A stretch of DNA of 64,000 nt, taken from Hemicordylus capensis (lineage: Eukaryota; Chordata; Lepidosauria; Squamata; Cordylidae). The translations under genes were made by a program, and so were the position numbers. The stretch covers positions 15,898,501 to 15,962,500 of the forward strand of contig NC_069662.1 in assembly GCF_027244095.1 (NCBI RefSeq). Reading direction: 5' to 3'. The notes beneath the pieces were generated by a model, which was given only the letters and a program-made list of their open reading frames with translations, did no database searches and had not been told where the DNA came from. This document shows positions 29,401 through 40,790 of this stretch, piece after piece (position 1 is the first letter of the stretch; every line of letters begins with the position of its first letter).

Positions 29401-32400
29401 TCTTTGGGAGAAGCCCACCTATGGCTGCCCCCAGCTTGTCTGGTAGCATCTCAGGGCTGGGGGGTTTTCTATAGCTGTACCGAGGCACTGGAACGATCTC
29501 CCTGTTATGGCAATTGTTTCCTCATCTCTAGCAAGTTTTTAAAAGAGCGCTCAGGACGCATTTGTTTCATCAAGCCTTCGGTCAACTGTTGGTTGGTTTC
29601 TTATGGTTACCGTTACTGCTGTTCAACTGGTTGTTTTAAACTGTTTTAACGTTGGCTTTAATCCTGGTTTTGTTGTTTATCTGTAAACCACCACGAGACA
29701 TTTGTATGAGGCAGCATGTATATGTAATAAATAAACTAAAAATAAATAAATTTGTGGAGCGGGCCAGGATGGTATTTCGAACCCAAGGCACTGATAGAAA
29801 GTCAATCACAGAGCTCAGGATGAGAGAAACTGAAAAAAAGAGTTGGGGGGGCATTGTGTGTGTGTGTGAAGAGGTTTTGTGTGGTGAGAGGGAGGTTTTG
29901 TGTGGTGAGAAGGAGCAGGGAGCAGTGGAGTGGCCTCAGGCTCTGTGTCTCTCTCTCTCCTCCCAGGATACAGTGTCTCGCTTCAAGCAGCAAGTGTCTG
30001 AGCACCTGGGGGTGATGCGGGCCTACCTGGGGGCGCTGGAGGCCTCTCTGGGCCGGGAGGCTGAGCGGGTGCAGCAGCAGGCCACAGACGCCTTGCAAAA
30101 CGAGCGCAAGACGATGACTCGCTACCTGGACCAACTCAAGCAGATGGAGGCTGTGCTGGGGGAGGTGCAAGACGAGCCGCAGACGGAGTTTCTGAGGGTG
30201 AGGCACCCTCCGCCCTCGTCTCTCCACAGCCTTTGCCAGTTCCTGTGTTTTGTGTACAATTGCAACTTGCTATGGCATTGGCCTTTTTTACAGCCGTAGC
30301 ACACTAGTCGTGACTCATAAGCACATTGTATAGTGTGTATAGTGATTGAGTCACTGTGTATATAAATATACACTGTGTGTGTGTGTGTGTGTATGCGTAT
30401 GTGTGTGCATTTTGTTACCACAACATAGGTGGCTGGTCCTTTTTGTCCTTGCCTGGAGTCGCTTGGTAAGTTTCAGTCCAATGCTCCAGGTTATCAAGGT
30501 TCTCCTTGAACATTCCATCTTTATAACGTTTGCCGCTCCTCCCAGTTTTGTATCATATTTATTTGATTTCTATACCATCCCTCCAAAAATGGCTCAGTTT
30601 GGAGAAATCTTTCATCCAAAACCTTGGGTGAAAATGCTGAACAGCAACCAGGCCTCCTCCCAGCTAGTGTCAGAGGAGAAAGCTTGCCATGTCAGGGCAT
30701 AAAAGGTTTGGGGGCAGCAGAATTCATATCATTCCAAACCATTTCAATTTATACTTATTCAAGCACCCTCAAACTACCACATTAGTGTGTGTCTCTCTCT
30801 CCCCGCTCCCCCTCCCTTCTTTAAAACACAGGCATCCTCATGTCAATCTTATCCCCCGATTTAATGCACCTAGTGTTCAATGTTAGGTACATGACTGGCC
30901 AGCTTTAGGGGTGGGCAAGTTGGGTGTTGCCCAGGGTGCCTCTCTGAAGAAGGCACCGAGCTGAGCTTGATGGCTTGCTGTTTGCTGAGTGTATGGTTTG
31001 TAGTGAAGATGTAGAATGACTTCAGTGGGACTCCAGAACTGGAACATAGGGATGTGCATTTCGTTTCGGATACAAAATGTTTTGTGCACAAAACAGGCCA
31101 TTTCGGCTGTTTTGTAGCCAAAACAAAACACCCAATGCTCAAAACAGAAAATTTTGTAACCAAAACAAAATGTCCCTGTTTCAGATACAAAATGTTTTGT
31201 TGTTTTGGCTGTTTTGGAACTCCATTTTGCAATCGCAAAAGGTCTTTCTCCTTCAGTCTCCATTTTGAGTTTTGACATCTGTTTGAATTTCCAGCCCTTC
31301 CAGCCCACAGAAAGCATGGGCTGATCTGCTGGCAATTGTCTCCTTATTCCTTTTAAGCAAATTTAAGGGTAAAATTTAACCCTCATTGGCTAGTGGGGCA
31401 GTGTGCATTTACCCTCATTGGCCAGTGGGGCAGTGTGCATTTCATTGTTGTTGTTTCACACTGTTGTGTGTAGATCAATTGCATTTTGGGCGGGGGGGAT
31501 GTGCATGTGCATGACCTTTGGAAATCTGCCTGATTTTTTCCAAAGTTCTGCTGTTGTTGATGTGTGATGTTGATGTTATTTGGGGTGGATTTGGGGCAGA
31601 AAGGGGGCTTTGGGGGCAGAAGAGTGGTTCAGGTGGTAGTGCCCCAATGGGTGCCTGCTGCCACCCAGATTACAAAGGAATTGGGAAAAGGGCTGTTTTT
31701 TAAAGAATTTCTGAAGTTGACATGTCTTTGGGGCAGATTTGGGGCGAAAGGGGGCCTGAGGGGCAAAACAGTGGGTTGGGTGGCAGTGCCCCAAGGGGTA
31801 CCTGCCACTTGCCCTATTCCAAAGGAATAGGGCAAAGGGCTGATTTCTTAGGAATTGTTGAAGTTTACGCTTCTTTAAGGTGCCCCCCCCAGGGAATAAT
31901 GAAGATTTCAGAAGACCCATAACTCCACCCAGGGGGCACTGGGGTAGCCGGGAGCGAGTGGGGGTGTAGTGCACACAGGGTGCCAATCACCCCCATGGAT
32001 TGCTAACCCATGGGGTGCTGGGTTCTGTTGTTTCTGAGGTGTTCTGAGTATAGATTCTCTGGTAGCATATGAGATTTTCAGTGACAAACCATGAATCTAC
32101 TCTCATATGCTACCAGAGAATCTGAATCTACACTCAAACATCTCAGAAACAACAGAACCCAGTACCCCATGGGTTAGCAACCCATGGGGGTGGTTGGCAC
32201 CCTATGTGCTCTACACCACCACTCGCTCTGGGCCACCCTGGTGCCCCCCAAGTGCAGTTATGGGGCAGGAATTATGGAGGTCCATCATTTCCTATGGGGA
32301 AGAACTTTACAGATGTGCAAACTCTAAAAATCAGCCCTCTGCCCAATTCCTTTGAAATAATTCTGGCAGCTTCCTTGCCCCCACTGGGCACTACCACCCA

Positions 32401-33360
32401 CCCTACTCTGCTCTGGGCCACCCCTTTCCCCCCAACATGAAGCTATACTTTTGCTGAAACCTCCATTCTTCCCTATGGGAAAAATCCTATACTTCAAAAA
32501 TTCACCAAAAACCAGCCCTTTGCCCAATTCCTCTGAAATTTGGGTGGTAGTTTCCACCCATTGGGCACTACCACCCCCACCCACTAGTTTTTCTCCATGG
32601 CCATTTTTTAAAGTCCAAAACATTTCGGATTCAGATTTTGCAATTTTGAACAAAGAACAAAACTGGGGTGTTTCAGATTGGCTGATTTCAAACAAAGAAC
32701 AAATCGAGGGTGTTTCGGATTCGGGCCAAAAACAAAATGGGGGGGGGGACGCACAACCCTACTGGAACAAGAGAGCCCTGGAAGCAAAGCAGCAAATTAG
32801 TGATATTGGGAAAACCTGGGAACAGTGGGGTCTGTTACACTACTAGATTTGTTCAGTCCTGCTTGATAGCATTGGGGGAGAAAGAGAGAGAGAGAGAGAG
32901 AGAGTACGCATGTACATGCATGCCAAAAGCACTACTTATCCTAGGGCTGACCCTGGTTTGGTATACAAGAGAGGAAGCACATCCTTTTCTTGTGGTCTTT
33001 CTAATCTTCTTCTTGTCTCTTTCTCTACAGAAATACTGCCTAGTGGCCAGCAGGTGAGTACCTATCCCCTTTGAAATCCACACCCAGCATGCGTCTCTGA
33101 GTGTCCCTGCCTCTGCCTTGCCCTCAGCCACTTTCTCATGGGCAGTGCAAAACTTTCACCTAACACACATTTATTCTTCAAGGCTTCTTCACATGATAAC
33201 TTAGCAAAGCGGCACCTTTTAAGGTGGTGATTCTCTTTATTTAGCAGGGGGAGAGTAACTGGCCTTATGCACCCCCAGCACAGTACCTCCAGTGACTGTT
33301 GCTGGTGTCTATCTGATGTTTCTTTTGAGATTGTGAGCCCTTTGGGGACAGGGATCCATC

Positions 33361-33399
<39 letters not shown>

Positions 33400-33495
33400 T
33401 TATTTCTCTGTGTAAACCGTCCTCAGCCATTTCTGGAAGGGCAGTATAGAAATCGAATACATAATGATGATAATAATAATAATATTAAAATTAAA

Positions 33496-33538
<43 letters not shown>

Positions 33539-34638
33539 ACAGTCAGACAGGTGTTATTGACTAGTTTGTTTTATCTAGACATCGAGTTCTTCCCAAGGAC
33601 CTGGGATGGCTGAATTTTATTATCAATGTTCTTGCTATAATTATTATAGATATCATCGCAGAATATCATCGCTGTTCCCAGTAAAGTTGCTTTTTGTATT
33701 ATTATTATTTATTATTATTATTAGTGTGTAACTCCACTTTATCTCAAAGCATCCAGAAACAAGCCTGCAAGGAAATGTCAATATTTAACTGCATTTGTGA
33801 AGATAAGAGAGGGGAGAAAGAAAGAACAAAGCTTGGTGTTAAACTGGCCACCTATCATTAGACCACTGTTTTAAAAAAAAGTTGATGTAAATAAATTCAG
33901 GCATTTCATAATCATTTGACACAACCAGAAAGAGCTAAATCTAACCCTTACTCTCACAGGCATAGATGGTATCTCAGTTGTTTCACGCTCCTTATGGTGA
34001 GATGCTCTCTCTGCTCTTGTGTTCTCGAAATTTGAATGTTTAAGTTTCACAAAATAGAAATTAAAAATATGACATGGAAAAAAGAAGCGTGCCCTTGAAT
34101 TTCTTGAGGTGTGGCAAGGTGCACGCCTCCCCTTCTTTCTCTCCTGTGAGACCCACTTTCTGTTTCATGCTGCAGATTGCAGAAGATCCTTGGAGAGTCC
34201 CCACCCATTGCCCGCATGGACATCCAGCTCCCCATTATTTCAGATGAGTTCAAGTTCCAGGTGTGGAGGAAGATGTTCCATGCACTCATGCCAGGTAGAG
34301 ATCTCAGTAAGGGGGCACTGAAGACAAAGGCTGTGAATATGTTATGCTTTTAGAAAAGGACGCCAAAATTCTGGTTCCAGTTAAAGCATAGACAGCACCA
34401 TAGACAGCAATCCTAAATTATGTAAATACAAGAAATCTCCATGTTTTGGGCTGTTTTGCATAAGTGATTCTGCTTCTCCATATCACAGAAAAGGAAAGCG
34501 CTGAGGCAGGAGACTACAGTCTTATTCTTCAAGTACTGGAAACCGTAGGGACAAAACAGATGCAACAAGGGAAATCAGGAAGTGGATCTCCCAACTTTAA
34601 TACCGCCCAGAGACTAAAGTTTGGGGCGGTATACAAAT

Positions 34639-34713
<75 letters not shown>

Positions 34714-36393
34714 AAATGGAAAGCCCTTAAAAGCAACCACAAGGATTCTGATTTTTTCTCTGAAACACTGGCTTTGGTGGGGCGGGGAGGGGGGGGGAGG
34801 GGAGGATGTTCAACCACCTTCTATGCAGTGATGCCTCACTGATCAAAATCCCCCACCAAAGTTGCTATTAGTCAGGCTGAGGTTTCCCCCACAATTGATC
34901 AACCAATCTTCATTCCACTGGGCAGGGGAGTGGGGGTGGGAATACAAGTACCTATATTGTGCCTGTCCTTTTCCTGTTGAGTTTGAGAACAGAAAGGTGG
35001 CCAGAGAAATTACTCAGAGGAAAAGGTTAAACCCTCCTCTCCCAGTAGAGCCACTCTAATAAGCTTTTGAGCTTGAAAAAACCAAACAGTAGAATATCTG
35101 ATCATGAGTTTCCTCATCAACTCTGCTTTGGCCCTCACTTATCTTCTTATCTGGCTCATAAAATTTCACCAGGCACCAGCCACAGAGTTTCAGACCTCTC
35201 TCGGTCTGCTTAAGGGCTAGAAGTGTGCTTAAAAAAAAAAAAAAAATCAAAGCCAAGATTCTCAGGATGCTGAATTCTGTTTCACGCTTGCCAAGAGATT
35301 GGTGAAAAACACATCACTGCAGGTACAAGGGGTAAGGCAACTAGAATTTTGATCTGTACCAGAGATGTTTTGAGGCATCCATAAGGGGGTCAGTTTCTCC
35401 ACGTATCCCTAAAAAGCAACATTGGGTCGTTTTACTGTCATTAAATCATCACATTCCAATTGCCTATATGATTCTAAATCAATTTGCACTTTCAGTACAA
35501 GAGTTGTTAAGTCAAGCATGAAGAGCAGGAAGGGTTGAAGCGAAGATGGAGTGGGCCCTAGGACAAAATGTGAAGAAGGACCCCTTCCCTCTTCCATGGA
35601 GATGTGGGATGGGGCAGAACAAAGAGCAAGCTATTGCTCAACTGGAGCCCCCTCCCCAATCAGGGGTGCTGCAGGGACATTCTCCTCACCTCTTATTCAA
35701 TTATAGCTACAACCCGATGCAGATTTCCATTTATGATTTTTTTAAAAAAACCAAAAAGAACCTGTCCTTGTCGTCACACTCTCCCCTTTATTTCTTCTCT
35801 TTCCTCCTCCCCCCGCCCAAGGCTTGGAGAACTTGACCTTTGACCCAGACACTGCTCAAGCCAACCTTCTGGTGTCGGAGGATGGCAAGCGGGTGGAGTG
35901 TGTGGAGCACAAGCAAGCCGTGAGCACAGACGACCCGCAACGCTTTGACAAGTCCAACTGCCTGGTGTCGCGCCAGAGCTTCTCTCAGGGCGAGCATTAC
36001 TGGGAGGTGACGGTGGGCGACAAGCCCCGCTGGGCCCTGGGCCTCATCTCAGCCGAGACCGGCCGCAAGGGCCGCCTGCATGCCACCCCGTCCAATGGCT
36101 TCTGGCTGGTCGGGTGCAAGGAAGGCAAGACCTATGAGGCCCACGTGGAGCACAAAGAGCCCCGGCCGCTGAAACTGGAGGGGAAGCCCACCCGCATCGG
36201 CGTCTACCTCAGCTTCGACGATGGCGTCCTGGCCTTCTACGATGCCAGCGATGAAGACAACGTAGTCCAGATCTTCGCCTTCCATGAGCGCTTTGTGGGT
36301 ACCGTCTACCCCTTCTTTGATGTCTGCTGGCATGATAAGGGCAAGAACAGCCAGCCCCTGATCATTTACACGCCGGAGTCGGAAGGGCAGTAA
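26056..36393 (+). CDS. TRIM72: TRIM72 (mitsugumin 53), complete six-exon gene
   Basis: E3 ubiquitin ligase and membrane-repair factor of muscle. It tethers vesicles to injured plasma membrane and ubiquitinates IRS1. Exons 26056-26454, 28565-28660, 29967-30197, 33031-33053, 34176-34294 and 35822-36393 join in frame to 479 codons (human 477). The start ATG has a strong context (GCCGCCATG). RING ligands are C18, C21, C33, H35, C38, C41, C56 and C59. B-box is about 89-120, led by [16 protein letters not shown]. Coiled coil is about 125-245, and PRY-SPRY about 285-479 (ERHYWEV-type [18 protein letters not shown], and [15 protein letters not shown] near the end). The 96-231-23 nt exon trio is the standard TRIM pattern. 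Cys245 in KYCLVAS corresponds to human C242, the redox sensor for oligomerisation. No break is seen. The next gene downstream is an integrin alpha, as in mammals. Other TRIMs fit far less well across RING, B-box and SPRY. Confidence 0.97.
27064..27175. mobile_element. Hairpin MITE (hAT-type)
   Basis: CAGGGGTGGCCAACCTGAGG...CAGTTGGGTCACCCTG with the ATGATGGGAGTTGTAGTCC core. In TRIM72 intron 1. Confidence 0.65.
27538..27845. mobile_element. Palindromic MITE
   Basis: Imperfect inverted arms of about 85 bp (GTGAGTGAAAAACAAGATAGG versus the complement of CCTACCTTGTTTTTCACTTG). In TRIM72 intron 1. Confidence 0.55.
28565..28660 (+). CDS. TRIM72: TRIM72 exon 2: coiled-coil start
   Basis: 96 nt, acceptor CATTTTAG and donor GAG|GTGAGC, encoding [19 protein letters not shown] and on to AEVE. 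Heptad-like, phase 0. Confidence 0.95.
28867..29147 (+). mobile_element. CR1-type LINE 3' end
   Basis: AACCTAGATGGCTTTAAGAG, TCTATCAATGGCTACTAG, and the tail GATCCAGCAGGGCTGTTCTT. In TRIM72 intron 2. Confidence 0.7.
29292..29755 (+). mobile_element. L2-type LINE 3' end
   Basis: Degenerate ORF2 end (GGAACGATCTCCCTG), then a 3' UTR to GTAATAAATAAACTAAAAAT. In TRIM72 intron 2. Confidence 0.65.
29967..30197 (+). CDS. TRIM72: TRIM72 exon 3: coiled coil
   Basis: 231 nt, acceptor CTCCTCCCAG and donor AGG|GTGAGG. Encodes the main coiled coil, ending DEPQTEFLR as in mammals. Confidence 0.96.
30372..30412 (+). repeat. (GT)n microsatellite
   Basis: Interrupted dinucleotide run in TRIM72 intron 3. Confidence 0.9.
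31047..32761. mobile_element. Fold-back hAT element, 1.7 kb, perfect 8-bp duplication
   Basis: Ends TAGGGATGTGC and GCACAACCCTA. Flanked by CTGGAACA at 31039-31046 and 32762-32769. Most of its length is one imperfect inverted repeat centred near 32078. The inner arms TCTCATATGCTACCAGAGAA and AACCCATGGGGT pair closely. No transposase is present. In TRIM72 intron 3. Confidence 0.88.
32881..32905 (+). repeat. (GA)n microsatellite
   Basis: Short dinucleotide run about 125 bases before TRIM72 exon 4. Confidence 0.85.
33031..33053 (+). CDS. TRIM72: TRIM72 exon 4: 23-nt microexon
   Basis: TTTCTCTACAG and CAG|GTGAGT bound 23 nt encoding KYCLVAS plus two bases. It carries the redox cysteine. Confidence 0.94.
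33215..33480 (+). repeat. LINE-tail-like interspersed repeat with (TTAT)n
   Basis: Sense copy with GGTGATTCTCTTTATTTAGC, GTGAGCCCTTTGGGGACAGG, a (TTAT)n block (33361-33404) and the terminal GGGCAGTATAGAAATCG. Confidence 0.75.
33481..33725 (-). mobile_element. Degenerate LINE fragment with (ATT)n runs
   Basis: ACAGTCAGACAGGTGTTATTG and CTTCCCAAGGACCTGGGATGG are shared with 58752-59000, whose minus strand has a conserved LINE C-terminal motif. (ATT)n blocks lie on both sides. Confidence 0.5.
34176..34294 (+). CDS. TRIM72: TRIM72 exon 5: linker to PRY
   Basis: 119 nt after CATGCTGCAG, ending CCAG|GTAGAG at phase 1. Encodes [10 protein letters not shown]...[15 protein letters not shown], very close to the mammalian protein. 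Confidence 0.95.
34640..34711 (+). repeat. (GATA)n microsatellite
   Basis: About 17 tetranucleotide units in TRIM72 intron 5. Confidence 0.95.
35822..36393 (+). CDS. TRIM72: TRIM72 exon 6: PRY-SPRY and stop
   Basis: Acceptor CCCGCCCAAG, then [13 protein letters not shown] through to TAA. A single-exon PRY-SPRY of about 190 residues, which in MG53 binds membrane lipid and substrates. Confidence 0.97.
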
Positions 36394-36618
36394 TCGACTG
36401 GTACTGTCAGAAGAAGTGCTCTTAACCACACCCAATCCAATTGTATGTTATAGATGCACCCAGGCCATGCCCAATCACGGACCCTGTTTAAAAGTCCAAG
36501 ACTATCCAGAGAAGCTTGAGCCATATTTCATATCCCCAGGAAAGTTGGCACCCCATACCCTACATGACATCCAAACAGTTTCTACATATGATCTGCATGA
36601 CCGCATAAGCGTCACTAT

Positions 36619-36846
36619 AGAGCCCCTGGTGGCGCAGTGGTAAAACTGCCGCCCTGTAACCAGAAGGTTACAAGTTCGATCCTGACCAGGGGCTCAAGGT
36701 TGACTCAGCCTTCCATCCTTCCGAGGTCGGTAAAATGAGTACCCAGAATGTTGGGGGCAATATGCTAAATCATTGTAAACCGCTTAGAGAGCTCCGGCTA
36801 TAGAGCGGTATATAAATGTAAGTGCTATTGCTAGTGCTATTGCTAT
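36619..36846 (+). repeat. Sauria-type tRNA SINE
   Basis: The tRNA-like head GAGCCCCTGGTGGCGCAGTGG has an A box, and AAGTTCGATCC is the B box. Then the family body TTGACTCAGCCTTCCATCCT and GGTCGGTAAAATGAGTACCC. The tail AGAGCGGTATATAAATGTAA resembles an L2-type end. CTATAG on both sides may be the target duplication. Confidence 0.92.
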
Positions 36847-37305
36847 AGCCCTGTTCCTACATTATGTTCAACATTGTACAGTCTGTGTACAGTGAATACA
36901 GGTACAGATCTGTATGCAGGTGCAGTTACTTACATGCTCTGTTGAACACAGGTACTGCAGTACACATCTTATCTGGATCCTCCATATGTGGGGAGCCTAT
37001 ACCCAGATTCATGTTAACATGAATGGAAGTACTGTAATTAACACAAGAACATGTACATATGTATAGACATCTAAACACAGGTACAACTAGAGATGTGCAG
37101 ATCTAGGGGGAAAGGGGGAAATTTTATTAGTTTGTTTTATTTCCCACCCTGGATATTTTGGGGGGGGGGTTCTGTTTTTCCAAAGGTTCCGGGGGGGGGG
37201 ATCCAGGGGGAAACAAGTGTGTGTGATTATTTTTTAAAGATTCCAGGTTTTTTCCAGGCCCTCACATCTCCAGGTACAACATAATGTCTGAACAGAGCTT
37301 ATGCC
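36847..37305. mobile_element. MITE with AGCCCT...ACATTATGTT inverted ends, plus inner insertion
   Basis: Ends match those at 43571-43900 (ACATTATGTTCAAC and ACATAATGTCTGAACAGAGC). An AGATGTGCAGATCT...CTCACATCTC element interrupts it at about 37086-37270. Confidence 0.6.
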
Positions 37306-37384
37306 CAACATAAATCTACAATATAGCATAGAATTTGGAATCCCAACTCTCTTGTTGATTCCCAAATGTAAAATTTCAGCTCTA

Positions 37385-37530
37385 ATATTTATTTATTTTA
37401 TTTATTCGATTTCTATACCGCCCTTCCAAAAATGGTTCAGGGCAGTTTACACAAAGAAATAATAAATAAGATAAGATAAGATGGATCCCTGTCCCCAAAG
37501 GGCTCACAATCTAAAAAGAATCAGAATCTA
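37385..37530 (-). repeat. LINE-tail-like interspersed repeat
   Basis: CGATTTCTATACCGCCCTTCC and CTGTCCCCAAAGGGCTCAC, antisense copy. Confidence 0.7.
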
Positions 37531-38321
37531 AAAAGAATAGTTCACAAAAAGAATAGTTCACAAAGTAAAAATTCAAAATACATGGGCCATGTCTGAAGAC
37601 TGAAAACCTGGGAATACCTTCCAGCAGCCAAAAGATGGATTTAGGTGTCCTAGAAAAGTCGGTGGCCCTGTCTCATGGTTGATGTCCTCTACCTCTCCCA
37701 CCATACTGGCCATTTTAACCCAAACTCCATATCCTCTCTGTTGCTGCAGTCCTTATCAAAATAGTCCCATTCAAAAACTGAATCTTGGAAGCACAATAAA
37801 TTGTTTTAAAATAAGCACATCTGTGTACATTTACCCAATATGCATCTTTCTCTTTATTTTCTGAACTCAGAATTCCTTGTTCCATGATATCAAGTTCAGA
37901 TTTTGTTTGGCATGAGTTAAACCCTGAGTCAGGAACAAAACACAGTTCAACCCTAGGCAGGGATGGAGCATAATTCCTTTAGCAGAGTGACTACTTCTGA
38001 TAAATCCCCAGAAACCACCATGTCCAAAATGGACTAGTTATTGTCAACCTGCTCACCTGCCTTACATCCAACGGCAAACAGTATGCGATGCACAACCTCA
38101 GTGAGCTTATTAGGAGATCGGGGGATGCCTGGATAGGTGAATCCAAGCTTCTGAAATACTAAAACCAAAGGTAAACATTTAGTAGCATCTAGATTGCAAA
38201 GCATTTGAAAAGATGCAGATGTTGCTCCAGTTGTTTATTTCCTACAAAACAACAGCAAAAGTGACGACAAAAAACCAGCAAAATCAAGTGCTCTGATCAA
38301 CATAATTGAAGCATTTGTTTG

Positions 38322-39245
38322 TTTGATTGATTGATTAAGTGCTGTCAGGCAGGTGTCGACTCTTAGCGGCCACATAAGTAGATTCTCTCCAGGGTGATCT
38401 GTCTTCAGCTTGGCCTTTAAGGTCTCTCAGTGATGCATTCATTGCTGTCGTAATCGAGTCCATCCACCTTGCTGCTTGTCGTCCTCTGCTTCTCTTTCTT
38501 TCTTTCTCCTTCTCTTTCCTTCAACTTCCCCCAGCATTATGGACTTCTCAAGGGAGCTTGGTTTTCATGTAATGTGTCCGAAGTATGATAGTTTGAGCCT
38601 GGTCATTTGTACCTCGAGTGCCAATTCTGGATTGATTTGTTCTATGATCCATTTGTTTGTTTTCCTGGCTGTCTTTACATTCAGCCGTAGTCCCATTTTT
38701 TCACTGTGCTCCTTGACTTTCACTACTAAAGCTTGCAGATCACCCACAATCTCAACTATCAGAGTTGTGTCATCAGCATAGCACAGGTTATTGATTTTTC
38801 TTCCTCCAACTTTAAAACCATGCTCATCTTCTTCCAATCTGGCTTTTCTCAGTATATGTTCAGCATATAAGTTGAATAAACAAGGATAAAAGTATACAGC
38901 CTTGCCTTATTTGCCAATCTGGAACGGGTCTGTTGGTGAAACTGTGGCTTCCTGTCCTCTGTATAGGTTTCTCATGAGAACAATGAGATGTTCTCAGATG
39001 TCTGTTTTCCTAAGGATATTCCACAACTTGACATGGTTGATGCAATCAAAGGCTTTTCTGTAGTTAATGAAGCACATATTGACTTCTTTTTTTTGGTATC
39101 TTTTGGCTTTCTCAATTATCCAACATGCATCATTGCTGATGCATCTTGTTCCTCGGCCTTTTCTGAAAACAGCTTGAACATCCGGCATTTTCCTTTCCAC
39201 GTAGAGCTCTAATCTGCGTTGGATGATCCTGAGCATTATTTTGCA
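38322..39245 (-). mobile_element. Bov-B (RTE) LINE, 5'-truncated with internal deletions
   Basis: The minus strand encodes RT pieces (LRIIQRRLELYVERKMPDVQ, RKAFDCINHVKLW, NNLCYADDTTL, SEKMGLRLN) and the C-terminal RKTNKWIIEQINPEL. The order is right, but the stretch between GLRLN and RKTNKW is deleted in frame, and part of the RT core is missing. A short GATT repeat lies at the 3' end. Confidence 0.85.
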
Positions 39246-39375
39246 TCATTAGCCTTATAAATAAGTTACTAGTCCACTTTAAAAAAAAAAAAACCCAACT
39301 AGTCTGTCTGCCCATGTATACCTATGTTAGTCATTTGTGACCTAGCATAAAGGTTTATAAAGCTTTCCTGCCTAG

Positions 39376-39935
39376 GCACTTTCCAGATTACACGGTAATA
39401 CAGCCATAGTTTACTTTGGCTTGGCAGAATCGTATTGAAATAGTAAATAAAGGATGCTGTGCAAAGCCACCAGCAGAAGGAGCAGTCTTTTATAAACTCC
39501 TACAATGGGAAAATACAGCTTTTTTTTTGTCGTGGGGCTGTAAAGTAAAGGTAAAGTGTGCCGTCAAGTCGGTGTTGTCTTTGGTAGAGTACAGGAGGGA
39601 TTTTAACATTGCCTCCTCCCGCACGGTATGAGATGATGCCTTTCAGCATCTTCCTATATCTCTGCTGCCTGATATAGGGGTTTCCCATAGTCTGGGAAAC
39701 ATACCAGCAGGGATTCAAACCGGCAACCTCTGGCTTGCTAATCAAGTCATTTCCACACTGCGCCATTAGGTGGCTCTTGTAATGCAGCAATAAAACCTGA
39801 AAGAAGGCAGTGGAAATGTAGACGGCACCTTGTTGACAGCACAGGGACTGCGATGTTGATACTCAGCAATATGGAAGCACCCTTAATGGATATGTAGTGA
39901 CACTGTTGTAGTGTCCAATCTGGAAAGTGCCGTGG
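39376..39935. mobile_element. MITE with CACTTTCCAGATTACAC inverted ends, split by SINE
   Basis: GGCACTTTCCAGATTACACG...CCAATCTGGAAAGTGCC. Inner sequence (CCTACAATGGGAAAATACAGC) is shared with 44076-44374. A SINE occupies 39543-39777. Confidence 0.75.
39543..39777 (-). repeat. tRNA SINE with Bov-B-like tail
   Basis: On the minus strand: AGCCACCTAATGGCGCAGTG (A-box side), GGTTTGAATCC (B box), a body, then CCTCCTGTACTCTACC and a tail ending GACTTGACGGCACACTTTAC, which resembles the Bov-B 3' end at 55565-55600. Confidence 0.85.
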
Positions 39936-40790
39936 TGAATTTGCTCACCTCAGGTAACTCGGCAAATGGCTGTTTACAGGCTTGCGCAATATCACCCCCT
40001 CTCAGCAGGAACAACGGCTTGTTCCATTCACAACTGAGAACCTCAGAATGAAGTTTGCATCAAAGGAAGGGACAATCTGAATTTGGTCTGGCTGGCTGTA
40101 CCATCGGGTTGTAACATGGGCAAAGAAACACAGACACACTTTCCCTATCATATATCATTTCCGTGGAATATGTAGAATTCTCAAACTGCAGAGTTCAGAG
40201 GGTCTACATCTTTGGGCCAGGATCACAGTGCCCATCCATGAAGAAAAAAGTGGTACATGTTTCATTCAGAGGGCCAATCATACAATTACATAAATAAAGT
40301 GGACTGTACCACTTGGGGCTTTGGATGGATATGTGTATATTTCTCTATGGAAAAATGCCCAGCACATAGAAACATAGCATGACAGGGCGGGGGGAATAGA
40401 ATGAATCCTCTTCTAGTTTTCAATATACAATAAGGATTTTCCCCTCCCAAGAAAAATATTCCTTACTTTCCGGCCAGCAGCCTGAAATTGTATAGAACAA
40501 GAGGAGGTTTACCTCTGCTGATTTATAAACTGGTCCTACAAAGGAAGCTGCCTTATACCGAGTCAGACCATTGGTTCTGGAAAAGAACTGAAAAAGGTGC
40601 AGAAAAGGGCAACCAAGATGATCAGGGGCATAGAGCACCTTCCTTAGGAGGCAAGGCTACAACATCTGGGCCTTTTAGTTTACAAAAAAGGTGACTCAGG
40701 GGAGACATGCTAGAGGTCTTTAATATTATGCATGTGTGGAGAAAGTTGACAGGAATCTCTCTCACACACAACACTAGAACCAGGGCACAT

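Noticed and set aside
31054-32846. Open frames in the fold-back element
   Set aside because: Mirror-image frames from inverted arms; no transposase motif.
38476-38781. Plus-strand frame in the Bov-B copy
   Set aside because: Antisense of the Bov-B reverse transcriptase.
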